64,000 nt of DNA from JACCWP01 sp963785115 (GTDB lineage: Bacteria > Actinomycetota > Actinomycetes > Propionibacteriales > Nocardioidaceae), in NCBI GenBank assembly GCA_963785115.1, contig CAWATY010000009.1:186001-250000 (forward strand), written 5' to 3'. Position numbers and translations under genes: made by a program. Positions within the stretch are counted from its first letter, which is position 1. Each line of letters opens with the position of its first letter. The notes beneath the pieces are model-generated. The model searched no databases and was not told where the DNA came from. It saw only the letters and a list, made by a program, of their open reading frames with translations. Of this stretch, positions 16,868 to 25,301 are shown piece after piece.

Positions 16868-18070
16868 GTGACGAGCGGTGGCGACGACCGCGACTGCCCG
16901 ATCCTGCACGTGGACATGGACGCGTTCTACGTCTCGGTCGCCCTTCGCGACCGGCCGGAGCTGCGCGGCCGGCCGGTGGTCGTGGGCGGGGGGCACCGCG
17001 GGGTGGTGCTGTCGGCGAGCTACGAGGCCCGCGAGTACGGCGTCCGCTCGGGGATGCCGTCGATGCGGGCCCGTCGGCTGTGCCCGCAGGCGGTCGCGAT
17101 CGCCCCCGACTTCTCGACGGTGACGGCGGTGTCGGCCGCGGTGATGGAGACCTTCCGCACGATCACGCCGCTGGTCGAGGCGATGTCGCTCGACGAGGCC
17201 TTCCTCGACGTGTCCGGGTCGCGGCGTCGGCTGGGCGGGCCGGCCGCGATCGCCGCGCAGCTGCGTGACCGGATCGCCGACGAGCAGGGCATCCCCTGCT
17301 CGGTGGGCGTCGCCGGCACCACCCACCTGGCCAAGCTGGCGTCGCGGCGGGCCAAGCCCGACGGTCTGCTGGTCGTGCCCGGCGCGCAGGCGACCGCGTT
17401 CCTGCACCCGTTGCCGGTCGACGACCTGTGGGGGGTGGGGGACAAGACCGCCGAGCAGCTGCGCCGGCTCGGCCTGGTGACGATCGGCGACCTCGCCCAC
17501 ACACCGGTGGCGTTGCTGCGCCGCGCGCTCGGGCAGCACACCGCCGACCACCTGCACGACCTGGCGTGGGGCGGGGGCCGCACCCGGCTCGCTGCGCGCC
17601 GGTCGCACGAGGAGCCGGACAAGTCGATCGGCGCCGAGGAGACGTTCTCCCGCGACACCGACGATCCCGAGGTCCTCCGCCGCGAGCTGCTGCGGCTGTC
17701 GACGAAGGTGACCGGCCGGATGCGCGCCGCCGGCGTCGTGGGTCGCACCGTCACGCTGCGGGTACGGTTCTCCGACTTCACCACGATCACCCGTTCGCGC
17801 ACCGTGCGCGAGCCCACCGACGTGTCGGTCGAGGTCTACGCCGCCGCAGCGGACCTGTTCGCCCGGTTGGGACTGCAGCGGGCCCGGATCCGGCTGGTGG
17901 GCGTACGGGTCGAGGGGCTGGTGCCGACCGCCAGCAGCTACCGCCAGCTGCAGCTGGCAGCCCGCGCGCACGGCTGGCCCGACGCCGAGCGCGCGATCGA
18001 CCGGGCGGTCACCCGCTTCGGCCGGCACACCGTCGTGCCGGCCACGCTGCTGAGTCGCCGACGCCCCTGA
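16868..18070 (+). CDS. dinB: DNA polymerase IV (Y family, DinB)
   Basis: 400 aa translesion polymerase. Catalytic carboxylates are seen in ILHVDMDAFYVSV and MSLDEAFLDVSG. The steric tyrosine region YEAREYGVRSGMP, helix-hairpin-helix WGVGDKTAEQL and the little-finger domain (KSIGAEETFSRD, then TVTLRVRFSDFTTITRS) follow. GTG 16868 is preferred because the longer frame would start inside the palindromes. All catalytic residues are present, so it is DinB rather than the inactive ImuB. I see no LexA box in its own upstream region. The C-terminus lacks an obvious QxxLF clamp motif. Confidence 0.9.
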   Translation: MTSGGDDRDCPILHVDMDAFYVSVALRDRPELRGRPVVVGGGHRGVVLSASYEAREYGVRSGMPSMRARRLCPQAVAIAPDFSTVTAVSAAVMETFRTITPLVEAMSLDEAFLDVSGSRRRLGGPAAIAAQLRDRIADEQGIPCSVGVAGTTHLAKLASRRAKPDGLLVVPGAQATAFLHPLPVDDLWGVGDKTAEQLRRLGLVTIGDLAHTPVALLRRALGQHTADHLHDLAWGGGRTRLAARRSHEEPDKSIGAEETFSRDTDDPEVLRRELLRLSTKVTGRMRAAGVVGRTVTLRVRFSDFTTITRSRTVREPTDVSVEVYAAAADLFARLGLQRARIRLVGVRVEGLVPTASSYRQLQLAARAHGWPDAERAIDRAVTRFGRHTVVPATLLSRRRP

Positions 18071-18095
18071 GGGCCAGTCGCGGGCCAGCCGAGCG

Positions 18096-18965
18096 TCAGT
18101 CGAAGATGTTCATCCGGGCGGTACCGGCGTTCGGGGGCGACTGTGCGAACCGGTCCCACTGGCCGCGGATGTGCACGTTCAGCCGCACGTCGTGGGTCAT
18201 CGACCACAGCTGCCGCGCGTCCTCGATGTACATGTTCACGCAGCCGTGGCTGTGGTCCTGCCACGGATCCATCATGAACGGCGAGCCGTGGAAGGCCTGC
18301 CCGCCGGAGAAGAACTGCGAGTACGGCATCGGGGTGCCGTAGATGCCGCTCACGTGGTCTTTGTCGCGGCTGTAGACGTGGTAGTCACCGACCCGCGTCT
18401 CATAGCCACGGTCGCCGCCGCGGACCAGCCACGAGTTGCGCAGCTCGCCCTTCTTCCACAGCGTCACCTGGTGGCGGTAGCGGTCGTAGCAGATGTGCCA
18501 GCCCAGGCCGTTCTTGCACTTGCCGGGGATGAGACCCCGGGCCTTGACCGTGGCGGGGATCAGCAGCTCCCACGTCTTGTGGTTGGCCACGCCCGTGACC
18601 TCGATGCCGACCCGCTTCTGGTACTTGCGCACCGCATCCCGGGTCTGGGTGCCGAAGTAGCCGGTGATCGGGCCGTTGAAGGCGCCCACCCAGCGCAGCC
18701 GGTACTGCAGCTCGGTCACGTGCTCGATGGCACGCGGGGACTTGTCCTTGTCCTTGAACTTCACGACCTCGCGGGCGAAGCGCCGCTGCATGGTCCAGCC
18801 GCCTTGGCCTCCGCCTTGGCCGTGGCCTGCCGCGACCACCGTCGGAGCCGCTGAGCCTGGGGCGGCCGCGGACGAACCGGTCGTCAGCAGTCCGGGCAGC
18901 AGCCCGGCCACCATGCCCGTGACCATCGCACCGGCAACCGCCAGGCTGACTCTCGCTCGCCTCAT
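18096..18965 (-). CDS. L,D-transpeptidase with peptidoglycan-binding domain
   Basis: 289 aa, start ATG 18965 with GGAGG just upstream on the minus strand. Residues 1-35 are a signal peptide (VSLAVAGAMVTGMVAGLLPGLL). A PG_binding_1 repeat covers about 85-140 (VTELQYRLRWVGAFNGPITGYFGTQTRDAVRKYQ). The YkuD catalytic domain ends with HGSPFMMDPW and SHGCVNMYIEDARQLW, giving nucleophile C242 and its His. It should make 3-3 cross-links in peptidoglycan outside the membrane. It converges with dinB across 25 nt and diverges from the DUF3040 gene. Confidence 0.9.
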   Translation of the reverse strand: MRRARVSLAVAGAMVTGMVAGLLPGLLTTGSSAAAPGSAAPTVVAAGHGQGGGQGGWTMQRRFAREVVKFKDKDKSPRAIEHVTELQYRLRWVGAFNGPITGYFGTQTRDAVRKYQKRVGIEVTGVANHKTWELLIPATVKARGLIPGKCKNGLGWHICYDRYRHQVTLWKKGELRNSWLVRGGDRGYETRVGDYHVYSRDKDHVSGIYGTPMPYSQFFSGGQAFHGSPFMMDPWQDHSHGCVNMYIEDARQLWSMTHDVRLNVHIRGQWDRFAQSPPNAGTARMNIFD

Positions 18966-19163
18966 CGCAGTCCTCCGTGACGGCGGGCACAGCGGCCCTG
19001 CCTCGTGTCCGTCGTCGTGTGGTCCGGTCGTCGAACGGTCGCCGCGTGGGCAGCGAGCCATGTCCCCCGAGGACGAACCGTACGCGATGGACGGCTACCG
19101 GGGGGAAAGACCAGTGTGCACGACAAATCTCGAACTCGGGTTTCGACACGGCCGACCGCTGCC

Positions 19164-19200
19164 TACACTCAGGGGTATCGCACGCCAGCCGGAGGACCAA
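19164..19200 (+). promoter_or_regulatory. Promoter -10 and ribosome site of the DUF3040 gene
   Basis: TACACT at 19164-19169 fits TANNNT and GGAGGA lies 6-8 nt before GTG 19202. The 236-bp divergent gap 18966-19201 shows no other feature I can support. Confidence 0.4.
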
Positions 19201-19201
19201 C

Positions 19202-19621
19202 GTGCCGCTTTCTGAGGAGGAGCAGCGCCTGCTCGAGCAGATGGAGCAGGCGCTCGCGGAGGAGGATCCCAAGTTCGCCTCCACCCTGCGTGGCTCCACT
19301 CTGCGCGCCCGGCTGCGCCGCCAGGTCGTTTTGTCCGCCATCGCATTCCTCGCCGGCACCGGCCTGCTGATGCTCGGCGTGATTCTCACGATCACGCTGG
19401 TCAGCGTCGCCGGTTTCGTCGTCATGCTGGGTGCCGCCTACCTGTTCGTCACCGCGTGGCGGCGGGGCGGCGAGGTCACCGCCGAGCAGGAGGCCGGACC
19501 GGCTGCCTCCCCCGGTCGCTCGGTGCCCCGCTCGTCGCGGGCGCCGCGCACGGCCAGCCACGGGTCGTTCATGGACCGGATGGAGGAGCGCTGGCGTCGC
19601 CGGCGCGACGACGGCCTCTGA
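19202..19621 (+). CDS. DUF3040 membrane protein
   Basis: 139 aa. N-terminal PLSEEEQRLLEQMEQALAEEDPKF is the hallmark of DUF3040. Two hydrophobic helices lie at about residues 42-85 (VVLSAIAFLAGTGLLMLGVIL and VSVAGFVVMLGAAYLFV), followed by a basic, disordered C-terminus. Genes of this type commonly sit near mraZ in actinobacteria, as here. Function is unknown; a membrane role in envelope growth is only suggested by the location. GTG start is chosen by the GGAGGA ribosome site. Confidence 0.85.
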   Translation: MPLSEEEQRLLEQMEQALAEEDPKFASTLRGSTLRARLRRQVVLSAIAFLAGTGLLMLGVILTITLVSVAGFVVMLGAAYLFVTAWRRGGEVTAEQEAGPAASPGRSVPRSSRAPRTASHGSFMDRMEERWRRRRDDGL

Positions 19622-19628
19622 GCTGACT

Positions 19629-19684
19629 GGACCGCCCCGAGCGGACTGCGCCGACCGGACCGCGCCGACCGGACCGCGCTGACC
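19629..19684. repeat. 14-nt tandem repeat, four copies
   Basis: Four contiguous 14-nt units with the consensus GGACCGCGCCGACC begin at 19629, 19643, 19657 and 19671. The third is the consensus and the first is the most diverged. They fill the gap between convergent genes. Confidence 0.8.
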
Positions 19685-19696
19685 GGGACGGTCAGC
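19678..19696. terminator. Hairpin between DUF3040 and transglutaminase genes
   Basis: GCTGACC (19678-19684) and GGTCAGC (19690-19696) form a 7-bp stem with a 5-nt loop that includes the stop of the minus-strand gene. It is likely a shared terminator for the two convergent units. Confidence 0.45.
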
Positions 19697-22061
19697 GGGT
19701 GGCGGTGCCCTCGACGTGCACGACGACTTCTGGGGTGGTGGCCGTCCGCCGGGTACGCGTCGCGCGCCAGGACGACCGGGTGGGCAGCAGCGAGAGCGGC
19801 AGCCAGCGGGCGCGGAGCAGCTGGGCGCGGGAGCGTCCGCTGGTCAACCCGGACACCACGGTCTCGACGTCGGACCGCAGCGCGTGCGCGTCGTCGCCGG
19901 CCGTCGAGGCGTCGCGGGCGAAGCGGACGCGCTCGACCCGCAGCACCAACCGGTTGAGCGCGTCGATCGCGGTCCGGTCCGGCCCGAGGTACGAGCGCAG
20001 GGCGCGTCCGGCCCGGCGCAAGGTGGCGCGGTCGTCGAAGGCCAGGCCGAGATCGACCGCGGAGTCACGCAGCTCCAGCCAGGCGGGCTCGATGTCGCCG
20101 GTGGCCGTGCGGGTCCAGCGCCGGCGGCGGACCAGACCCCGCGCCAGCCGCGGCGCGACCAGCAGCACCAGTGCGGCGAGCAACCCCCCGCCGATCGCGA
20201 GCAAGGTGCCGTCGATGCCGCCGTCCTCCGAGTCCGCAGCGGCGGCCGCGGCCTGGGTGTCGGGGGCGGTCCGCTCGGGCTCGGCCGGCGTGGGCGTCGA
20301 CGTCGCGTCGGGGTCCTGACCGCCGCCGTTCCCGTCGGGGTCACCCTGCTGGTTGTACAGCGGGGCCGGGCCGGTACGGGTCCCCGGCGTCGGCTCGAAA
20401 CGCAGCCACCCAACGCCGTCGAAGTACAGCTCCGGCCACGTGTGCATGTCCCTGCCCTCGTACTCCCACTCTCCGGGGGAGCCGGTGCGCTCGGGTCGCA
20501 GGAAGCCGACTGCGACCCGCGACGGGATGTTCAGCGCGCGGGCCAGCAGCGCCATGGAGGCGGCGAACTGCTCGCAGTAGCCGACCTTGTCGGTGGTCAG
20601 GAAGCGCTCGATGGTCTCCATCCCGTCGCCCTCGGCGGTCTCGACGGAGTAGTCGAACTCGCCGCTTTCCCGGAACCATGCCTGCAGGGCCAGCGCCTGG
20701 TCGATGGCGGTGGCCTCGTCGCCCGCGACCTCGTCGGCCACCTCGGCGATGGTCTCGGGGAGGTCGTCGGGCAGCGCGAGGAACGGCTCGATCGTGGGCG
20801 GGACGGCGCCGGCGTCCTCCAGCTGCTGGCGGGTGGGATCCACCAGCCGCGACGTGAAGCTGTAGCCCATGCCCTGCACGGAGCCGAAGTCGTCGCTGGC
20901 CGAGATGTCGAGCTGCACCGGGTCGATCAGCCAGTCCCCGCTCGCGACCACGGACGTGACCGGGTAGACGGTGGGCAGCCAGGGCGAGTCGAGCTGCTCG
21001 GTCACCTCCACGTCGTAGTCGACCGATGGGCGCTGCACCTCGGGGTTGAGGCCTGGCGGAAGGGGCACCTGGTCCAGTGGGAGTCCGGCCTCCGCGCTCC
21101 GTTCACTGGGTAGCCACGAGTCGCCGGTGAAGGTGTCCAGGGCAGCGAGGCGCAGGTAGCCCGGGTCCTCATCGTCGGTCGTCACCCTCACCAGCACCTC
21201 GTCGCTCTGCTCGCCGAGGTTGCGGCGCAGGTCGAGCATCGGGTTGTCGACCTCGACGACGCCCGTGCCGCCCCCACGGGTGCCCCCGTCGGCGGTGAGC
21301 GGGCCGTCGGCGAGGAAGGTGCGCGGCAGTGTCGGGACCACCAGGGGCACCACGACCGCCAGGCCCACCGCGCCGAAGCCCACCCGGCGGCCGGCCGAGA
21401 TGAGACTGCTGACCGTGGGTCCCGAGCGGTCGGCACCGGCCAGCAGCGTGCCGGAGTGCGTGATCTGCCGGCCCCAGTGGCTGAGCCGGTCGCGTTGCTC
21501 GGCGGCCAGCAGGAACACGTAGCCCAGCGCGCCCGGGATGAACGCCAGCAGGGGCACATTGCCCGCCAGCAGCGACACCGGCGCCATGTAGACGGCGAGG
21601 AAGACCAGCCCGACCAGCGCCGGCCGCCGCCAGGTGACGGCCACCAGGTCGACCACCAGCACGACCAGGGCGACGATCACCGCCAGGCACGCCGTGACGC
21701 CGATCGTTGCCGGGGCCGGCGGGACGTTGGCGTTGGAGGTGTCGATGGCCTCCCGGGCGAGGTCGGCGAACGCGGCCAGCGAGGCCGGCGTCGGGAGCAC
21801 GCCTGCGAAGGCGTCGTCGGAGGCGTAGGCGAGGGTCGCCCACTCCAGCAGCACGACCACCTGGGCGAGCACGGTCACCGGCGCCGGCAGGTGTGCCAGC
21901 CGGCCCGCCGCGCCGGTCGCCCCGACCAGGGCGCCGGCGAACGCGCCGGCCACGAGGAACCGGTTGGCGTCGACCAGCGGACCGAGGGTGAAGCAGGCGC
22001 ACACGCCGGCGAGCCACGCCCAGCCGGTGAGCCGTACCGCTCCCGACCAGCGCCCGCTCAC
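19692..22061 (-). CDS. Transglutaminase-like membrane protein (TgpA type)
   Basis: 789 aa from GTG 22061, which overlaps the DUF58 stop as GTGA. The N-terminal third has about seven membrane helices (LTGWAWLAGVCACFTLG, ATIGVTACLAVIVALVVLVVD and others). An external region carries a transglutaminase core with Cys in VGYCEQFAASMALLARAL and His in GRDMHTWPELYFDGVGWLRFEPTPG. A Thr/Pro/Glu-rich linker, one more helix (LLAIGGGLLAALVLLV) and a DUF4129-like cytoplasmic tail follow. It is the last gene of a MoxR-DUF58-TgpA operon, a widespread set thought to act on envelope or secreted proteins; the substrate is unknown. Confidence 0.88.
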   Translation of the reverse strand: MSGRWSGAVRLTGWAWLAGVCACFTLGPLVDANRFLVAGAFAGALVGATGAAGRLAHLPAPVTVLAQVVVLLEWATLAYASDDAFAGVLPTPASLAAFADLAREAIDTSNANVPPAPATIGVTACLAVIVALVVLVVDLVAVTWRRPALVGLVFLAVYMAPVSLLAGNVPLLAFIPGALGYVFLLAAEQRDRLSHWGRQITHSGTLLAGADRSGPTVSSLISAGRRVGFGAVGLAVVVPLVVPTLPRTFLADGPLTADGGTRGGGTGVVEVDNPMLDLRRNLGEQSDEVLVRVTTDDEDPGYLRLAALDTFTGDSWLPSERSAEAGLPLDQVPLPPGLNPEVQRPSVDYDVEVTEQLDSPWLPTVYPVTSVVASGDWLIDPVQLDISASDDFGSVQGMGYSFTSRLVDPTRQQLEDAGAVPPTIEPFLALPDDLPETIAEVADEVAGDEATAIDQALALQAWFRESGEFDYSVETAEGDGMETIERFLTTDKVGYCEQFAASMALLARALNIPSRVAVGFLRPERTGSPGEWEYEGRDMHTWPELYFDGVGWLRFEPTPGTRTGPAPLYNQQGDPDGNGGGQDPDATSTPTPAEPERTAPDTQAAAAAADSEDGGIDGTLLAIGGGLLAALVLLVAPRLARGLVRRRRWTRTATGDIEPAWLELRDSAVDLGLAFDDRATLRRAGRALRSYLGPDRTAIDALNRLVLRVERVRFARDASTAGDDAHALRSDVETVVSGLTSGRSRAQLLRARWLPLSLLPTRSSWRATRTRRTATTPEVVVHVEGTATR

Positions 22062-23428
22062 GGCGCGACCCCTGCTGTGCCTGCGATGCCTGCGGTGCCA
22101 CCCAACCGGTCGACCGATCCCACCGATCCGACGGTACGTGCGGACGCGCCGCCGAGCTGCGCCCCGAGCCGGTGCCACACCGCGGGTACGGGGTCGCGCG
22201 GGCCGGCGACGACGGCCAGCCACCCCGCGGCCGCCAGCATGGCCGCGTGCCGGCTCACCTCGGCTCCGGCGGCGGACCCGGCAGGCTCGCCCGACCGGGT
22301 GCCGGGGGACGGTGCTCGCCACGCGTCCGCGTCGAGGAGCACAGCCAGCCCACGACTTCCCGGCGGGAGTGCTCGGCACAGGTCAGGAACGTCCTGCCCG
22401 CCCAGCCGGCCCAGCAGGGCCACCAGCAGCCCGGGCTGGCGGGTCACGGCCCGGGTGGCCTCGGTCAGCCGCGGCTGGACCGACGGGGTGAGCACGGCGA
22501 GCTGGTCGAGCACCGGCCCGGCCTGCGCCTGCGGACTCAGCGTGTGGTCGTGCCACGTCGAGGCCTCGACGTCGCGCCGGTCGGTGAGCAGCCGCACGGC
22601 GAACCCGGCCTTGGCCAGGTGCACGGCGATCGATGCCGCCGCCGTCACGACCCACTCCAGCGACGACCCCGGCCCACTGCCCTCGTGGCCACCCAGCCGG
22701 GTGTCCAGCAGCACCGTGGACCGGCTCTGCCACGGCTGCTCCTCGCGGCGCACCATCAGCTCGCCGGTCCGGGCCGTGCTGCGCCAGTGCACCCGACGCA
22801 GGTCGTCGCCGAGCCGGTACTCGCGCACCGTGACGTCCTCGGCCGAGCCGGTCGCGAACGCGCGCGGGCGCCGGTCGCCGGTTCCCGACCACTCGCTGGT
22901 TACCCCGACGTGGGCGAGCGGGTGCACCGCCGGCGTCACGACCAGTCGGGTCGTCGCGGTGAACGTGCGGACCAGCTCGATCATCCCGAACGGGTCGCTG
23001 ACCCGTACCGACAGCGGGCCGACCTCGTAGTGCCCGCGGGTGTCGGAGCGGACCGGGTAGGTCACCTGCCGGACCCAGCGTCGGCCCGCGTGGTCGACGA
23101 GGAAGCGTGGGCGGGTGCCGAGCGCGTAGGGGACCCGGTCCTCGAGCAGCATCAGCCCCATCGGCAACCGGCCCTGGTTGGCCAGGGACAGCGACACGGT
23201 GGCGGTCTCACCGACCGCGATCCGGCCCGGCGCGACGGCGCGGTCGGCCCGCAACCGGTAGCGCGCCCGGCTGACGACAATCGCGGTGAGCAGCGGCACG
23301 GCCGCGGCGAGGACACCGACCCGCAACAGCGCGTCGTAGCCGAGCAGCACCGCGCAGACGGCGGTCGTGACGCCGGCGGCCAGGAAGGCCCTGCCCCGGG
23401 TGGTGAGTGCAGCCAGCGCCTCGCGCAC
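22058..23428 (-). CDS. DUF58 domain membrane protein
   Basis: 456 aa. Two N-terminal helices (LTTRGRAFLAAGVTTAVCAVLLG and VGVLAAAVPLLTAIVVS) precede an extracytoplasmic or cytoplasmic beta-rich stretch (VSLSLANQGRLPMGLMLLED). The DUF58 signature VREYRLGDDLRRVHWRSTARTG is followed by a vWA-like segment (TVLLDTRLGG). It starts 2 nt after the MoxR stop and overlaps the transglutaminase start, so all three are translated together. DUF58 proteins are thought to work as partners of MoxR ATPases; the target is unknown. Confidence 0.88.
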   Translation of the reverse strand: MREALAALTTRGRAFLAAGVTTAVCAVLLGYDALLRVGVLAAAVPLLTAIVVSRARYRLRADRAVAPGRIAVGETATVSLSLANQGRLPMGLMLLEDRVPYALGTRPRFLVDHAGRRWVRQVTYPVRSDTRGHYEVGPLSVRVSDPFGMIELVRTFTATTRLVVTPAVHPLAHVGVTSEWSGTGDRRPRAFATGSAEDVTVREYRLGDDLRRVHWRSTARTGELMVRREEQPWQSRSTVLLDTRLGGHEGSGPGSSLEWVVTAAASIAVHLAKAGFAVRLLTDRRDVEASTWHDHTLSPQAQAGPVLDQLAVLTPSVQPRLTEATRAVTRQPGLLVALLGRLGGQDVPDLCRALPPGSRGLAVLLDADAWRAPSPGTRSGEPAGSAAGAEVSRHAAMLAAAGWLAVVAGPRDPVPAVWHRLGAQLGGASARTVGSVGSVDRLGGTAGIAGTAGVAP

Positions 23429-23430
23429 GG

Positions 23431-24441
23431 TCAGCCGTCCGCGGCCTCGGGGTCGCCCGCGCCGGCGGTTCGGCCCGAGGTGGGTACGGGCACCGCGGCG
23501 ATGATCGACTCCAGCACCTGCTCGGGCTGCCGGCCACCCATCGCCGCCTCGGGGGTGAGCAGCAGCCGGTGTGACAGCACCGGGCGGACCAGCCGCTGCA
23601 CGTCGTCGGGCACCACGTAGTCACGCTGCTCGAGCGCCGCCCACGCCTTGGCGGCGCGCACGAGGTGCAGGGTGGCGCGGGGTGAGGCGCCGAGGCGGAG
23701 GTCGGGCGAGCGGCGGGTGGCGGTCACCAGATCGATGGCGTAGCGCTGCACGCCGGGCGAGACGTGCACGCCCCGCACGACGTCGACCAGCTTGGCGACA
23801 TCGCCGGCGGTGGTCACCGGCTCGATCAGCTCCAGCGGGTCGGCGCCGGTGTGGGTGTCGAGCATGGCCAGCTCGGACACCGGCAGCGGGTAACCGATCG
23901 ACAGCCGCGCCATGAACCGGTCCCGCTGCGCCTCCGGCAGCGGATAGGTGCCCTCCATCTCGATCGGGTTCTGGGTCGCGATGACCATGAACGGCTCGTC
24001 GAGGTGGTACGTCGTGGAGTCGATGGTGACCTGGCGCTCCTCCATGCACTCCAGCAGCGCCGACTGGGTCTTGGGCGAGGCCCGGTTGATCTCGTCGCCG
24101 ACCACGACGTTGGCGAAGACGCCGCCAGGCCGGAACTCGAAGTGCCGGGTGTCCTGGTTGTAGATCGACACCCCGGTGACGTCACTCGGCAGCAGGTCGG
24201 GGGTGAACTGGATCCGGCGCACGGTGCCGTCGATGGACCGGGCCAGGGCCTTGGCGAGCATCGTCTTGCCGACGCCGGGGACGTCCTCGATCAGCAGGTG
24301 CCCACCGGCGAACATCACGGTGAGGGTCGCCCGGACGACCTCGGGCTTGCCCTCGATCACCGACTCGATGGCGGCCTGCAGGCGTCCCGCCGTGGCCGTC
24401 AGCGCCACGAAGTCCCCACCCGCGGCTCCCGTTTCCGACAC
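23431..24441 (-). CDS. MoxR-family AAA+ ATPase
   Basis: 336 aa from GTG 24441, chosen for the GGGAGG ribosome site; the frame is open further but that part is not protein-like. Walker A is EDVPGVGKTMLAKALA, Walker B is VVGDEINRASPKTQSALLE, sensor 1 is PFMVIATQNPIEMEGTYPLPEAQRDRF, and sensor 2 lies in LRLGASPRATLHLVRAAKA. MoxR ATPases act as chaperone-like remodelers, usually on vWA or DUF58 partners; here the DUF58 gene is 2 nt downstream. It is divergent from mraZ across 254 bp. Confidence 0.93.
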   Translation of the reverse strand: MSETGAAGGDFVALTATAGRLQAAIESVIEGKPEVVRATLTVMFAGGHLLIEDVPGVGKTMLAKALARSIDGTVRRIQFTPDLLPSDVTGVSIYNQDTRHFEFRPGGVFANVVVGDEINRASPKTQSALLECMEERQVTIDSTTYHLDEPFMVIATQNPIEMEGTYPLPEAQRDRFMARLSIGYPLPVSELAMLDTHTGADPLELIEPVTTAGDVAKLVDVVRGVHVSPGVQRYAIDLVTATRRSPDLRLGASPRATLHLVRAAKAWAALEQRDYVVPDDVQRLVRPVLSHRLLLTPEAAMGGRQPEQVLESIIAAVPVPTSGRTAGAGDPEAADG

Positions 24442-24624
24442 CCCGTACCTCCCTCTCGACGCCCCGACCGTCCGGCGCCGCCTCGGCCGCCGTGTCCGAT
24501 CCTCACACGCGCGGCGTCCGTGCGGACCCCCCACCGGGCAACGATCCGGCCACCGAGCCCGTGCCCGCGGCCACCGGCCCGGTGGGCGATGCCGGGTCGG
24601 CCGGAGGTACGGACACGCACCGAA

Positions 24625-24670
24625 GTGGTTGACGGTGGGGGAGAGTGGGTTAGAGTGGAGCGAAGTGGAG
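24625..24670 (+). promoter_or_regulatory. mraZ promoter and MraZ operator (five 10-bp repeats)
   Basis: TGG triplets, each preceded by G, begin at exactly 24626, 24636, 24646, 24656 and 24666; two are TGGG and two are TGGA. MraZ binds direct TGGG repeats with 10-bp periodicity, one per helical turn. Within the array lie TTGACG (24629-24634), 16 nt, and TAGAGT (24651-24656), a sigma-A promoter. MraZ bound here would cover the promoter, so autorepression of the dcw cluster is expected. Confidence 0.85.
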
Positions 24671-24695
24671 GACGGCTCGGGTGGGAGGTGGCGCC

Positions 24696-25124
24696 GTGTT
24701 CTTCGGCACCCACACCCCACGGCTGGACGAGAAGGGCCGGATCGTCCTCCCGGCGAGGTTCCGCGACGCGCTAGGGGAGGACCTGGTGGTGACTCGAGGC
24801 CGCGAACGGTGCCTGTACGTGTTCCCCAGCGCGGACTTCTCCCGGCTGGCCGCCGACTACCCCACGGGCGCCTCGCAGACCAAGGCCGACCGCGACCAGG
24901 TCCGGATGCTGTTCTCCGCCGCCTCCGACGAGCAGCCGGACAAGCAGGGCCGGGTCACCATCCCGCCGGCGCTGCGCGCGTACGCCCGGCTCGAGCGTGA
25001 GTGCGTCGTGATCGGGGCCATGGACCGGGTGGAGATCTGGGACGCCGCTGCCTGGGCCGAGTACTCCCAGCACACCGAGGACGCGTTCGCCGACGACGAC
25101 GCGGGGGTGGTCGCCTCGACCTGA
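24696..25124 (+). CDS. mraZ: Transcriptional regulator MraZ
   Basis: 142 aa from GTG 24696, which gives the family's usual start MFFGTHTPRLDEKGR and has GGGAGG 7 nt upstream; GTG 24681 is the alternative. It contains two SpoVT-AbrB-like halves: residues 1-50 (DEKGRIVLPARFRDAL) and 80-125 (DKQGRVTIPPALRAYARL). MraZ forms a ring that binds tandem TGGG repeats at the head of the dcw cluster. The array at 24625-24670 is its predicted target. Confidence 0.95.
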   Translation: MFFGTHTPRLDEKGRIVLPARFRDALGEDLVVTRGRERCLYVFPSADFSRLAADYPTGASQTKADRDQVRMLFSAASDEQPDKQGRVTIPPALRAYARLERECVVIGAMDRVEIWDAAAWAEYSQHTEDAFADDDAGVVAST

Positions 25125-25301
25125 CCGGTCGTGCGGCGAGGTCTTCGCCCCGCCCCCCGGTGCCAGCTGGCGCACCTTCCCCGGTGCCAGCCGGCGACAA
25201 CCCCCCGGGGCCGCGGGCCGAAGACCTGGGCGCACGAACGAGACATGTGGGTCACCGAACAGGACGGCCGCGACGGCGACGTCGCGGAGTGAGGGGTCGA
25301 G

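Noticed and set aside
8529..18070. The SOS island as a prophage or integrated element
   Set aside because: No integrase, transposase, attachment-site repeats or shift in codon use was seen.
22062..22379. N-terminal extension of the transglutaminase protein
   Set aside because: The extra part overlaps DUF58 coding sequence and is Arg-rich; GTG 22061 gives a normal first membrane helix and a 4-nt overlap.
24442..24720. N-terminal extension of the MoxR gene toward 24720
   Set aside because: It would overlap the mraZ promoter and coding region, is Arg/Pro-rich, and lacks the GGGAGG site that precedes GTG 24441.
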